Part shown: positions 1 to 11,919 of the stretch, in pieces
How the letters are laid out: every line of letters starts with the position of its first letter
Position numbering within the stretch: the stretch's first letter is position 1
From: Chlorophyllum brunneum
Taxonomy: Eukaryota; Basidiomycota; Agaricomycetes; Agaricales; Agaricaceae
Assembly: GCA_963576785.1 (NCBI GenBank)
Contig: OY756139.1
Location: 620,001 to 684,000, forward strand
Length of the DNA stretch: 64,000 nucleotides
Reading direction: 5' to 3'
Program-made: the position numbers and the translations under genes
Notes under the pieces: generated by a model
What the model saw: only the letters and a program-made list of their open reading frames with translations
What the model was told of the DNA's origin: nothing
The model's database searches: none

Positions 1-1
1 T

Positions 2-1012
2 GACGGGTCCGCGCCCGCCACCCCTACCGAGGCACACGCCACCCTTCAAAGTCTCTTATACAGAGGCGTAGGTGGGCTCGGACGTGACGATGAACCTCGT
101 AATATCGTCTACATCGACCTCCTTCCTAACAACGCGCCAATCATGTCGGGTACCATGCAGGCCCCACCTCCTATCCCTTCAACGTCGGACTATAACATTG
201 CACGGGCCTCGCCATACCCTCGCCATATACACGCGATCAACCCCACCGTTACCCTTCTGTCGCGTTCTTCCATGGTTGCCAAGAGCCATTTCATCGTTCA
301 CTCACGGGCTGGTGTTGTCCACTCTGAAGTGACTGATATGACTCCCGTCGGCGCAAACCCAGAAGGAGCCGAAGGCGAGGTGTTGTACAGCACAAGACTT
401 GTCCCAACATTTTGGAATGAGCTATGCCAAAGTACAGGTGGGTATTTAGTGTGTGTTGGTAGCCGTTTATTGATGATCTCGGCCTCAGATCCGACGCAGT
501 ACACGATCATCCAAAAGGTCACACAAGAACCTTACCACGATATCTCTGCGCCCCTGTTCCATGCAGCGTACAAGTTCACCTTCCCCTTTCTAACGGGGAG
601 TGGGACTCTCCCTCACACCATGGACAGTTTCCCTGTCAATGAGCCAGCGATCCAGGGTAGCCCTGCCATTGGCTTCGAGTTGGATGACCTGCTCACCCTT
701 GACCCGGATGCTTTCAACGACCTCATCCCTTTCAACGATAAAGCCATGGACCTATACGACCTCAATGCATGTCTTGCGGCGGAATGGAGAATCCATTCTC
801 CTGCTACTTCGACCTCAAGTGAAGCGTTCTCAGATTGTCATGCGCCCTCGACGTTGGCCGATATTCCAGTAATTGTGAGTCTTCCGAACAACCTCTTGTC
901 GAACTCAACCTTATTTGTTGACATCTCTTGTGATGACAGGTCCTCTGATGTAAAAGTACCTCATCATGATTTGTATTGTTATACCCATTTGCATGCCGCT
1001 CGCTGTCCTTAA
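2..1012 (+). CDS. hypothetical protein, 5' end cut by window edge
   Basis: The frame starting at base 2 is open from the left edge, so the gene begins outside the window; the first in-frame ATG is at 143. I do not recognise the product. It has no clear domain; the C-terminal half is acidic and Asp/Leu-rich (around bases 680-770). Two stretches look like introns. Bases 438-488 (gtgggt...ctcag, 51 nt) can be read through or removed without changing frame. Bases 875-939 (gtgagt...gacag, 65 nt), if removed, end the protein at a TGA at 946-948; otherwise the frame runs to 1012. So the C-terminus is uncertain. The coding sense is supported mainly by the long open frame. Confidence 0.5.
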   Translation, partial: DGSAPATPTEAHATLQSLLYRGVGGLGRDDEPRNIVYIDLLPNNAPIMSGTMQAPPPIPSTSDYNIARASPYPRHIHAINPTVTLLSRSSMVAKSHFIVHSRAGVVHSEVTDMTPVGANPEGAEGEVLYSTRLVPTFWNELCQSTGGYLVCVGSRLLMISASDPTQYTIIQKVTQEPYHDISAPLFHAAYKFTFPFLTGSGTLPHTMDSFPVNEPAIQGSPAIGFELDDLLTLDPDAFNDLIPFNDKAMDLYDLNACLAAEWRIHSPATSTSSEAFSDCHAPSTLADIPVIVSLPNNLLSNSTLFVDISCDDRSSDVKVPHHDLYCYTHLHAARCP

Positions 1013-1886
1013 TTTAATGGTGAGCGTTTTTTCCCCCATTTACGAATTGCCGAGAACTCACTTCGTAATACTCTTAGTTATCATATTTCAGCCACGCATT
1101 CTCACACGCCATCTGCCACTTGGGTTCCGTTCTCTACCCGTTATATCACCACCGACCTTCATTTCCATCTATTGTTTTTGTTATGCTTGCAGATAGACCC
1201 TGTTTGATCTTTCTCTTCTCGCATTCTATTCGCTTTGGGTTTATGTAGTATTTTTAATTTAGTAGAGTACTGTTCACATCTGCACCAATATATGTACAAT
1301 GCTACGACCAAGATGGAACAAAGCTCCGCAATCGCCATATCGAGCACATCAGAGCCCAGAGAAATTTCTTTCATGGCTCCAAACTCAACTCAGATCATCT
1401 TCCCCGAGTTTTGTCGGCTCCCGTCCATGGCAGTTGGTGACCTACTCCATAGCTCATGGCGAAATAAATGCTCACTCCCAATGCACCCCACCCAGAGCAC
1501 CTCTTTCAAGTTTCTGGTTCGCACCTACCCGACACGACACCGTTGACCCGGTGTCGTGAGGGATCGTTGATTACGTTATGTACAAACACAACGAATAATC
1601 GCGTCCCACCTACTCTAGAGCGGTTCTAGCCTAGATTTTTGCAAGGGACAAAAATTTAAAGTGTATACCTGGTACTGTCATACCTCTATCACCCGGGTTA
1701 AAATTAGGACAATCGAGGCTAGCATAATCGATGGCCCCGACCTGGATAACCGAATTATTTTTCTTCCAAGGTTGGATGCCTCGTGTAAATCAGTTACGTT
1801 ATCCGATGGTATGTAATTCTTTGTAGCTATCATACATTCCTCGAGGCCATATTCCTCCAATCACCACGCTGTTTCCTACTATGCCT
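1013..1886. other. intergenic, nothing recognised
   Basis: Only short overlapping open frames on both strands, none with a recognisable motif or splice pattern. It separates the convergent ends of the partial gene and the ceramidase gene. Confidence 0.5.
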
Positions 1887-4800
1887 TCAAACAATAGTAA
1901 AAGTATCAGAAGTACCAGTAAAGGCAGATATGGAGCCGATGAGGGGTTTGGAGTCTCCAAAGTATCTGATGCGGTAAGACCCGGCTGTAAATGCCTTTAG
2001 TGAGGTCGAACTAAGTTATCAATTGAATGTGGATCATTTACCAGGGGTGCCATCCTCAATAGTCCTATCATTCATTCATTTCAGTTTCATTTCACCGTCC
2101 AGGAGCCTATGCCAGCGGAACCTACCAGGTTATATCCACTGTGCTCATTCCTGTGATCTGTGGTGATATCCGGATCAGAAAAGGACTGGATCTCAGCCAA
2201 AACCAATCCCTACGGTGCTAGTTCTTGTCCAACGATAGATAGTAGAAGGATGCGAGTCGGTTCTAACAATTTTCCATTGGTCTCCGGAGGTCAGCTGCTC
2301 CACAGTTAGAAACGTGCCCTCAAGACGGAGGTTATTCTAGTAACCCGGGATGGTCATTAGCCCGTTCGAGATCCTCATGGCCCACTTACTCGAGGGTTAG
2401 CTCCAACAAATTGGACATGTACGATATCTCCTGCATGATATGGGCTAGAATTCACGTTTGCTAATGCCGATCCAAAACTCTTCCCGATAGGTGCTGCATC
2501 GAAGACGACGCCGGTCTGTATTCATGTAAATAACTAGAGGGGAAAGACTGGTCGCAGCAATGGCACATCAACCAACTAACCTGTAAAGATATGGCTTTCG
2601 AAGTCTGTTCGGCGGGAGCTGGGTCCGAGGCAGGTGTTCCAGACGCATTGTCTGCCAAAAACCGAACCATGCTCGAATACTTGTCAATGTATGCATCGAG
2701 AGTCCCTGTCGTAGCCGATTCGTCAAAATCGCATCTACGTTCTAGGGCGAAAATCGAGGCAGCAAGGCTCACACTTTCCAAAGATAGTACTGGCACCTTC
2801 ATAGCGCTGAACTGCATATTCTTCGGGGGTGGTAACGTAATGGGCGTAGGTGTTGGCTGGTCCGGCAATAACCACATAAGCATCCGTGCCGAGGACGCCA
2901 GAAGCTATCAGTTTGGCCCGGAGGGCTTCTCTGGAAGGTGAGAGTAGAAGGAACCAAGTATATAGATCCCGTAAGAAGGCACGTGATGATTTCATTTTTA
3001 ATTGAGTGACGATTGGGGAGATCAAGGGATCTTTTAATATGCGAATTTACCAAAGAGGGAGACAAAACGAACCTCATTCTTCTTCCCGCCATTGTAGTCA
3101 TTTCACCTGGTCATGGGCGTAAGCTCAATAGAAGGAGAGAATGTCGAGAGGGTCTACCAGGGATGATGAGCATCACTGCAGAGACAATGATTGGTGGCCG
3201 TCGTCAATCAATCCCCAGAAGGAGTCAGCCCCTATTGGACGGAGGACCTGCAGGGTCGTACTCACCAAAATTCCCAACGCGAAGCATTTGAACATCAACT
3301 GTGCTCGGGGACCACTCATATGGAGTGTGGGCAAATCCCTGTGTTATAAGTAGAGTAACAGACGGAGGACTGTCAGCGCATAGAGAAATTGAACATGTCG
3401 GATCGAAAGGCATACTGTGTTGAGCAAAATGGGTTTGGGGCTTTGGCATGCCTTCTGCTGTTCGGAGGGCAAGGGGGTTACAGCGCCTGAGGATATTGAT
3501 GGCATCATAGTTTAATTATCGCCAGAATTTCAATATTGATGAACATACCCTTAACGAGTTCCCAGAACGGGTTTCTGGGTGTCAGAAGACGCGAAGAAAC
3601 CATTAGCATATGCCTGCGAAACAGAAGCAGGCTACGCACTGGGTCGTCGAATTATCGCCTTGGATAAAATCAAAGGCGCCCGGGCCGTCACTGAATACGG
3701 AGGTCAGAATATAGCCAGAAGCTCATGTCAAAAACAAGCGGAGCCATCATATACTCACGTCGTGCCACCCGCAAAAGAAAATCCTGGTGTGTGTGTTCAG
3801 CTGATAATGGGTTCCAAACGGCAGAAGCACATACCAAGAGCGGCAGGGCATGTTGACACGGAAGTTCCGTTGGGAAGGGTAAAGTTATGAAAATTCCTTA
3901 ACAGTCACAGAACAACATTTTGCATGGATCAGCCGCGGTTCCGTCAATGACAGAACGGCTCACATGTTTAGATATGCATGGACGCTCTTCACTGTGCCAG
4001 AGACAGGGTTGAGTGGCCCGTTCATGATCTTCTGTGCGGCTTGAAACTGCAAACTGCCAATAATGCGATTGCTCTCAAAATCAGAAGTTCGGAAGCCAGG
4101 ACCACTGAGATGGATCAGCCAATGCATTGTTTCTAGTACCGCTCTGGACCCACCGGCCGTGGCAGTCTTCGGTAGTTCCTCCGCATGTAGAATGCTCAAA
4201 ATCGCACGGCTGTCCATCCCATTCTTCTCCGGGGCTTTCACAAAACGCACCAAGACTAGGAGTGTCTCATAAATACAATACCGTTCCCCATCACCAAAAA
4301 TACCTACGTGTTAGGGCTCGTATCGCCAACATTAGCTTTTGTTTATGTCAGGTTAGTGTGCGCAATTTGGAGTATATAATCAGGCTAGAACTCACACTGA
4401 GTGAAACCAGCAACGAACGTCGCGTTTCCAGGTGTGGCATCAGGTTCAATAGATGCTAAGAAGGTAGCAGCCAATCAGTTTTATGCTTCTTGGAGCGATA
4501 AATTCCCCATACATTCGAAGAGATATGCTGCCATTCCTTTGTTATCTGTGCTCACTAGTGTGTTGTTCTGTCGATAGGATAGTTTTTAGCATGAGTAGTT
4601 GATTTGCAAACAGCCCGTACGTTGTAGAGGCTTGTACCATGTACAGCGAAGAAGCTCAAGAACCCCCGAGCCTTGCCACTATCATCGTCGAAGCGCAGAA
4701 GCGTCATATCCTTATCTTGGTCAAATTCGTAACGGGAACGCTCAGATGCTGGATTCGCGAGGTAAGCGGAGGGGGACCTATTGGCATTGCCATCGACAAT

Positions 4801-5697
4801 AGTCGTGTTACTGAGACTCAGACGCCCCGGAGCAAGGGTGGCATGAGCGCGTTGCACAGCACGAACGGTACCGGCAACGATGGCATCCGCGGTTTGTTTT
4901 ACATACCCAAGCGACGTGAGCTGAGGTAGGAGGTTCTCGAGATAACCCCCCACACCAGAGTGTTGGTGAGTGCCAACGAAGGCTATGTTCTCATTCGTAT
5001 ACACTCCTGGGAACTGGGCGGATAATTGATCCACAATTGATCTGCGAACACCAGTGTCACCCATCGCGATATCTAGGAAGGCAGAATCAGCCACTAATGG
5101 CCGAATCATTTCATTAAACATCAGGTTCAAGATCTTGACTTTCCAGCCAATAGTCCGTTATCCAACAGGATTCCACGGAGTTATAAACTCTTTGTATAGA
5201 ATCACCATATTTGGGCTCGAGGAAGAACATACCAGCATTGATGAAGACAATCCTATTCTGGGGACTCGAAGCATCGGCTATGATAAAGGCCCGGCTACGC
5301 TGCCTCATGTGCAGTCCGGTGTCCGTCTGCGAGAGGGACGCATACCCCTGTTGGATCACAAGACTAGATCAGTATTCTCAGTTGACATAGAAAGGGTTTC
5401 CATATCCGTTACCATCATATTGGTTTCCACCACAGGACTTTGTGAGGCTTTAGCAGGTTCTCCACAAATCAAAACGGATTGGGTCAAACGATTCACCCTG
5501 TGATATCCCCAATTCCTGGAGCGATCATCGCGAAATTAATGTCAGCGCTTAAACGCCCATCTACCTGACGGTTCTGGCCACTGACCTAAGCCAAGCAAAT
5601 ACTGAGCGTTTGCACTTTGAATCCCTCCAACTAGCCCATTAGGAAGCACAAGCGACGAAGCTAGAAACGCAGTCAAGTAGAAAAATGCCCCCGTCAT
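1887..5697 (-). CDS. neutral (non-lysosomal) ceramidase
   Basis: Hydrolyses ceramide to sphingosine and fatty acid; the signal peptide (residues 1-32) suggests a secreted or lumenal enzyme. Reconstructed exons, 5' to 3': 5697-5586, 5515-5497, 5437-5413, 5347-5233, 5072-4621, 4567-4513, 4455-4396, 4335-4308, 4255-4154, 4104-3964, 3896-3835, 3783-3759, 3690-3640, 3574-3549, 3486-3416, 3338-3266, 3175-3158, 3106-3073, 2930-2773, 2705-2581, 2515-2390, 2336-2214, 2157-2126, 2064-2042, 1984-1887. The sum is 2154 nt, giving 717 aa, the usual family length. Family motifs seen: DITGPVVE near the N-terminus, GTHQHSG (zinc-ligand histidines 126 and 128), HGTSLYN (His235), and SNVGDTSPN carrying the presumed nucleophile Ser286. 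The C-terminal domain ends in FGDSKPLIGSISAFTGTS. The start was chosen because it gives a clean signal peptide. No broken exon; the gene looks functional. Least certain is the 142-nt intron 2931-3072, whose donor is gttcgt. Confidence 0.93.
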
Positions 5698-6367
5698 AGC
5701 GTTGTATAGCGTGTCTACACAATTCCAGAGGTCCAATGGCAGTGCACTGTGGTAGGAGAGTAGGGGCATGGTTCTGTGCACCGCTGCGTTTTAACCGAAT
5801 TCTCAACGGCCCTTGTCTCTCAAAGACCTGTGAAAGATAGCTTGATGGAAGGAAAGGGAGAGATGACGAGTAGCATATGCGGCTCGTCACAAGGCCGCGT
5901 CAAATGCTCACGGTGTTACTTCGATACTGTGCCAGAGTTCGACAATTTTAGCGAATCACAAGAATGCGCCATTGACCACGAGGTAGCCGAACAGAATGGT
6001 GGATTCAACAAAGATACCTAGTGAACAGACTAATGGGACGTGAGTCGCCATCTGAACTAGCTTGAAGTCTGGAACAACTGGCGTCTATGATACCGCAGCA
6101 AATCCCTAGCAACGTACAACCAACTCCTGCTTGTAAAGCCAGGAGAAGGCCCCTACTTGTTTCATGGGAAAGTGCTTTTGCAGAAGGTGGTCCCTGGTCA
6201 AATTCGAAGCCAAGTAATTTTAGCAACAACATCAACAGCTATAATCACAAGCTAGAATGACAACAATGATCATCCTTGTCGACCATAGAGAGTACTCTGA
6301 GGAAACAGCCCAAGAAAAATACAAAAATAAAGTGAAGCGGAATTGAAAGTTGGTTCTCGAAATAGTG
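5698..6367. other. intergenic, ceramidase promoter side
   Basis: Lies between the F-box gene's stop and the ceramidase start, both on the minus strand. I see no further gene; the small open frames here lack motifs. Confidence 0.5.
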
Positions 6368-8092
6368 TCAGCTGGAGAGTGTAGAAACTTGGGTTGAACT
6401 GCCTGGAGGGCTTGTCCGCCTACGGAAAACAAAAGAGGCTGACTGCTTCGTGACTGTGAACGTACTATCCCTAGGATTTGTCCCATGGCCAGTATAGTCG
6501 AGATCAGGAGAAGGAGAAGACGAGAAGTCGTATTTGACAAGCATGAGGTTTGCAGTGCGCTTGAGCTTCGCCAGCATCATTCGGCATGCGATCATATTCC
6601 CAATACGATACACGAATTCTGGTTTGGCGAGTCCCTCGAATGATATAGATTCGAGGTGCACAAGGAACGGAAGTAGATTGACGGCATCGGTCGAACTGAG
6701 GTAATCGAGGAGTTCCTCTGTCGGTCTTGTAGGGACAGAGAGGGTGAGCGAAGTCAGGGCAGTCGACTCTCGCAATTCCTCCAGTAACTCATTTGCCTTG
6801 ATGTTGTCGCATTTCAACTCCATAATCTCCAATAAAGGCGCTCGAGATAGAAATTGACCAATGGAATAATGATCCCATTGTCTCCCGTTCGCCACAGAGT
6901 GGACAACGAGGGACTTGAGGCTAGGTACAAAGAGGTTGTCAAAAAACCTCCCTAGACCCTTCTGTGTACCATCGCGCAGTGATTCCGCTATGACCGTTAA
7001 CGAGCGCAGTTTCGGGTGGTGTACCTCTGGGAGGGTGGTCCAGGGCTCGCTTGCTCCGATGTGGAAGATGCACTCTTGCACGTTGGGTATAAGATCGAGT
7101 GAGGTGAGACAAACGTCCATGGAAGCAGGCGTATGCTTATGTATTGTAAACTCGAGGTGGGTGATCTGTGTCAATGGCGCAGTAACCATCGAAAAGGATG
7201 TGGTATAATCCAGTGATACGCTTCGTAGAAGCGGAGCATCTTCAAAGAGATCCACCACGAGACCTGACGGAATAGTACCACGAGACGTATTCACTACTAG
7301 CCATTGGAGCGAAGGTAATTCATGTCGAATCGGACTGAAGGCCTTCCATGGCAGGTCGGAGGCTGGAAGCATCAGATACAGATTCTTCCAACGCCTTGAA
7401 GACGAGCATAACTCATACAAGGCATCGTTTTCATTCCAGTCGAGAGGAGGATAAGTCTTGGGGTAGTTCGATGGTTTGGTCTCGACGATTGCAATAGTTA
7501 ATGGAAGACCACCCGACCTCTGTATCCACGTTCGAATGAGGGCGTGTTGTGGTGTGCTGTAGCCTCTGTACGTCAACCTGATCGTGGTCCATAACTGCGG
7601 CGTAGCTATGGCAATCTGTCGCCAAGCGCTACACACTTGTGTTAAGACCAGAGGTCCCTCCGCGGGATCAAAGCTATCCTCCACCTCCGCGAACCGACGA
7701 CGTCTCGACCCGCGAGGGCAGTACTTGAAAATTTCTGCCCATATTTCAGGGTAGACACGTCTCGCAGGGGTCAAGAACGCTTGATGAATATCAACAAATT
7801 CCTCCAATACCTGACACTCCCCCGTCAATTGGCTTAAAACACTTCTCACTCGGCGGATTTCCGCCTCAAGCCTCCTGACGTCCACCATGGCAACGTTAGT
7901 GGCCTCCCGAATCGATTGGCCTTGTTCTTCTGTCGGAATCGCATTGGAACCAAGTAGCTGAGGGATAGGCGACAGTGGAATGCAGGTCGTCCCGGTCAAG
8001 GTTGTCCCGCAATGACGACAAATGGAGGTTGGAATGTCATTGGGATAGAATCCCTCGTAGTATGTGTCATGGGTGTGGTGGAGCATCTCCAC
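6368..8092 (-). CDS. F-box domain protein
   Basis: Intronless 574-aa protein of the F-box type that is expanded in Agaricomycetes; such proteins usually act as substrate adaptors of SCF ubiquitin ligases. Residues 25-37 hold CRHCG followed by a Cys (a small zinc-like motif). Residues 65-105 form a heptad-type coiled coil (VDVRRLEAEIRRV...). The F-box-like segment spans about 110-172: an RRVYPEIWAEIF core, an Arg-rich loop, then VLTQVCSAWRQIAIATPQLW. The rest is leucine-rich and repeat-like, consistent with a substrate-binding region. The start is the first ATG of the frame. The last 60 residues are Ser/Thr-rich and could be altered by an unseen 3' intron. The substrate cannot be inferred. Confidence 0.85.
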   Translation of the reverse strand: MEMLHHTHDTYYEGFYPNDIPTSICRHCGTTLTGTTCIPLSPIPQLLGSNAIPTEEQGQSIREATNVAMVDVRRLEAEIRRVRSVLSQLTGECQVLEEFVDIHQAFLTPARRVYPEIWAEIFKYCPRGSRRRRFAEVEDSFDPAEGPLVLTQVCSAWRQIAIATPQLWTTIRLTYRGYSTPQHALIRTWIQRSGGLPLTIAIVETKPSNYPKTYPPLDWNENDALYELCSSSRRWKNLYLMLPASDLPWKAFSPIRHELPSLQWLVVNTSRGTIPSGLVVDLFEDAPLLRSVSLDYTTSFSMVTAPLTQITHLEFTIHKHTPASMDVCLTSLDLIPNVQECIFHIGASEPWTTLPEVHHPKLRSLTVIAESLRDGTQKGLGRFFDNLFVPSLKSLVVHSVANGRQWDHYSIGQFLSRAPLLEIMELKCDNIKANELLEELRESTALTSLTLSVPTRPTEELLDYLSSTDAVNLLPFLVHLESISFEGLAKPEFVYRIGNMIACRMMLAKLKRTANLMLVKYDFSSSPSPDLDYTGHGTNPRDSTFTVTKQSASFVFRRRTSPPGSSTQVSTLSS

Positions 8093-10318
8093 AAACAGGG
8101 CCTTTCTCTGGACTATTCAGTATGCTGGTAAGTGGGAACCGACGGGAATTATCACGCTCACGGTGCAGTAGAAGATGGAGGATAAGACCAACTGCAGTTC
8201 GGAAGCTGGGAGCTTCCAATGACGGGTTCATAACGTCCTGGCGAAGTATGCAGGACCGAATAACGCCAAATACTAGAGACCGAGAGGCGGGAAGGATGTG
8301 TGCCCCAGGCCCATCACGGGACTTTGAAAATCCCGGCTGCCCGATAGAGTTGCCCACCACGATCTCGAGGACTGCCTCTTTGATAACCTGACCCCTCACA
8401 GCCTCCCACGTTTAGCATGACATGAATAATGCAAATATACTTGTCCGGTAATGTCTTCTTCATTGGAGCTTGACTGTAAACGGTGAATTAGTCGTGGGTC
8501 AAATGAACAAGGGCCCTGGAGCATCAGTGGCACGTACAGTCTGCTAGGCTTGCAGTACACTGCAATACACTTTCTGTTGCAAGATTATATGTCCTGGAGG
8601 CACCGTGTCACGGGTTCAATTTGGGCTTCTGATGCGTACTGCCGACAGGCAACGATCCTGGAAGTTCAGGCCTTTCCCCTTCGGTATCCTCAGTCAGGTT
8701 GCGATATTCCCAAGCAGAGGGAGTTCTTCGGGTTGGTTGCTCAAAAATCAGCTGGAAGGTAATACTGTTTTTCCTTGATGACGTCCACGGGCCGCCATCT
8801 GGTTAACATCATATAGGCGCTGGTCCGTATTTGACGCCCGGGGTGGATACTCTTCCAAAAGACATTTCACGAACACGGAAAAGAAGTAAAGGGGACTCTT
8901 TGTTGGGTCGGTTGGCCTGCCGTATACGTGATCACAGTCTCCGCTGCTTGGGATGTCCTCCCGGACGTCAGGTAACGTGGTGACTAGCCACGCACAGGGG
9001 AGCATTTGCCCTGGGACAAGGTTTCGACGAACGCGCGTCTGGGTATGAACCCCCGCGCCCAGGTCAACCAGTCGTGAGATATACTTGGACCTGTCGGGAC
9101 AAGGTTGTTTGTCGACGCTGGCAACACCTAGTCTCAGTCAGACAGTCAGTCCGAGATCTCTGCAGTGGGCTTGGCTATCTTACTTCCCTGCAGTATGGAT
9201 GGGTACTCGAGCTCCAGGAAGGTGACTGTGTTTAGAGCCCATTTTCCTCATAAAGAATTGTTAGCGGAGGGGTTACTAGAGGTGGCGCCACCTGCGGCGT
9301 GTATCATGGTTCCGCCCAGTAGGTTTCCAACGCAAAACAGAAGTTACGCCATAAGTACGGAACCACTTGGTATGTGAGTCGCGTGAAGCGAGGGACGGGC
9401 TAATCCATGAGGAAACTCGGAGGAAGGGGTACGGAGGAAAAAAGCAAGTCACAACAATTTGTTGTATTAAAGCTGTTCCTTTGTTGTGTCTCCTGATCCA
9501 TGGGATGGGGCTTTCACTCTTTTCGGAGAGAGTCGGAGCCCCCCTCTGACATTCTTCTGTACACAGATGAGCATCACAGGCAGGGGAAGGGACTCGACTA
9601 ATACACATCCACTGTAAGCTAGAAGCCCAGAGTCCTGGGCTTGAAAAAATCAATTCAGTGATCCACTTGGGTACTTGCTTGCGCGAGCATGCCCATTCAC
9701 GGTCCGTGCGTGCGGACGTCCTTCAGTATAAATCGGCACGCCGTAATACTCTACAACCTGTGCGTTGGTAAATCCGAGTTCGAGGCATTTAGACGATAGA
9801 GATCTAGCCTATTAGTGCGCCCTACCTACACCCGCCCGTCATGCGCCTATAATTGCACCTTACGATAATACACCATCGTAAACAATTTTCGTGGGTTTAA
9901 TTCCCTGCGAAAGAACTGGAGTATAATTAGAGGATTGTCTTCAGATACTGTGCATCTGACAAGCAAGCGAATGATGCCGTGATGTTTCAATGCCACTCGG
10001 CCAGCATACTCCGTTTGGTGGGTACTCACGGCTTGCACGACAGACCGGAATGTATTCTTGGGTTTTGGGTTTTGGACTCTTTGAACGATCAAAGTGCCGG
10101 GTGGCTGTGCTGAGATAAGCGACTCACTTCCAAGAATGGAGTCCCCGCCAGCCCCTGAAATCTCTGACATACTGATTTCCACCTTTACCACAACATTTGC
10201 TCGTAATGGACAAATATGACAACATTCTCCAATCGCTCTCACAACAGCCACAATGGTCTTTGCGGAATGAGTCGGTCAGTTGTCATACTGGCTAAGCACA
10301 TGGTACATCAGCGCTGAC
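8093..10318. other. 2.2 kb without a convincing gene
   Basis: Short overlapping frames only. The longest, 10251-9847 on the minus strand (134 codons), has no recognised motif. It contains intron-like signals that break its frame, and it lies in the upstream region of the prenyltransferase gene, so I do not call it. Confidence 0.45.
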
Positions 10319-11572
10319 ATGGGTATACAGGACCTCTTGGAGCCGTTCACGTACACGACGGCGAATCCAGGAAAAGAGATTCGCGGAAAACTTATCGAAG
10401 CATTCAACTTATGGCTCAAAGTGCCTCCAGAAGAACTATCTGTCATTGCCAAGGTCGTTAATATGCTCCATACAGCTAGTCTCATGTATGCCGAAGTAAA
10501 AGTCCTGTGATGAACCTGAGCTCAAAAAATAGCCAGGGTAGATGACATTGAAGACGACTCCCAGTTACGGCGAGGAAAACCAGGCGAGCTGATTCTCTCT
10601 CCGCCGGGCGTTCTTAGCTAACAGCTCCTTTAGTGGCACACAAGATATACGGTATCCCACAAACAGTTAACAGCGCCAACTATGTGTATTTCCTCGCGTA
10701 TCAGGAACTTTTCACCTTGAGGAACTCTTCGAAGACCTCGGACCTCGATACGCTCGTGACGTGTCAGTTTATTCTTCGCCTATGCTCCTATTCTTACTCA
10801 TTAGATGAGTGGCCTTTAGCTGAATTATTGTCGTTGCACCGCGGCCAAGGTCTCGAAATCTTGTGGCGTGATTCTTTGCGATGTCCGAGCGAAGAAGAGT
10901 ACATACAAATGGTCAATAACAGTGGGTAGCATTGGCATATGTGCATGCATGAATTAATCCTAACGATCTAAGAAACTGGGGGGCTGTTGCGGATTGGAAT
11001 CAAACTTATGATGGCACGCGCAACCCAAAATATGGATATGTGGGTCGCCTTATGAACCTATATTTCATCCACTCACAAAACCAGAGATTTTATACCCCTA
11101 GTGAATCTAATAGGAGTATTTTTCCAGATTCGTGATGACTTGATGAATTTACAAAGCACAGAGGTCAGTCCGGTATTTTTGCGACGGCCCTTACTGATCT
11201 TGGACGGTGCAGTACACAACTAATAAAGGCTTCGCAGAGGATCTGAGCGAAGGCAAATTCTCATTTCCGGTCGTCCACGGCATCCATGCCGACACCTCTA
11301 ATCGGCAGATACTAAGTATGTCTTTGCTCATGGAGTCCGATCACCGTCGTTGATGCCCCTCAGATGTATTACAAAAACGACCCACGACCCCAACACTCAA
11401 GGTGCACACCATATCCTACTTACGTGAGCGAACGAAATCCTTCGAGTATACCCTATCTGTTCTCGACAGACTGGAGTTGCAGACACGTCAGGAAATTCGA
11501 CGTTTGGGAGGAAATGAGCAACTGGATAAGCTCATGGATTTGCTACATGTTGATGCAGCTAAGTTTACATGA
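10319..11572 (+). CDS. geranylgeranyl diphosphate synthase (trans-prenyltransferase)
   Basis: Condenses IPP with allylic diphosphates to make C20 GGPP for prenylation and terpenoid or carotenoid synthesis. Exons: 10319-10485, 10537-10583, 10634-10762, 10805-10921, 10973-11039, 11085-11163, 11213-11315, 11364-11572; 918 nt, 305 aa, typical of fungal GGPP synthases. Motifs: LLEPFTY and PGKEIR at the N-terminus, first Asp-rich motif DDIED (residues 58-62) followed by DSQLRRG, SLHRGQG, MVNNKTGGLLR, and second Asp-rich region DDLMN (193-197). The intron after residue ~71 (10584-10633) uses a GC donor (gcgagc) with a ctaac branch-like site and a ttag acceptor; without it the frame hits a stop. The short N-terminus ([10 protein letters not shown]) was chosen as the first ATG in frame with the conserved region; an upstream exon is possible. 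The nearest P450s are 25 kb away with unrelated genes between, so no terpene cluster is implied. Confidence 0.92.
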
Positions 11573-11919
11573 TAGAATTATTGCTTTTGCCGTTTCATGC
11601 GAGATAGTAATAGCTCTGGTCTCGGATTTTGAGGTGGAGCCGACCTGGTACGGTAGCTGCGGCATGCGTGAAGGCTTGTCACACAAACTCGAGGTCTCAA
11701 GAGATCCGTCCATAGCAGCGGAAAGAACCCACCGTCTCCAGCTCAGCAGGACGTGAATCCCAAAGGCGTCGTTTATAAGTAGCTGACACCCCAACTCTCG
11801 GCATCTTCATATCCCTCCCAAAAGTCGCTTAAACGACATCCAGTAGCCCCATGGACGCACGAACGGCTATCAACTGGCATGAAGGCGGGCCCCAGGTCCT
11901 TCCTCTACGGTGTTTTCTA
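11573..11919. other. intergenic, nothing recognised
   Basis: Between the prenyltransferase stop and the start of detectable similarity to the dynamin gene. Similarity to the intact gene fades into noise upstream of about 11920. Confidence 0.4.

Noticed and set aside
9847..10251. 134-codon minus-strand frame upstream of the GGPP synthase
   Set aside because: No motif; contains a splice-like intron whose removal brings an immediate stop; overlaps probable promoter sequence.
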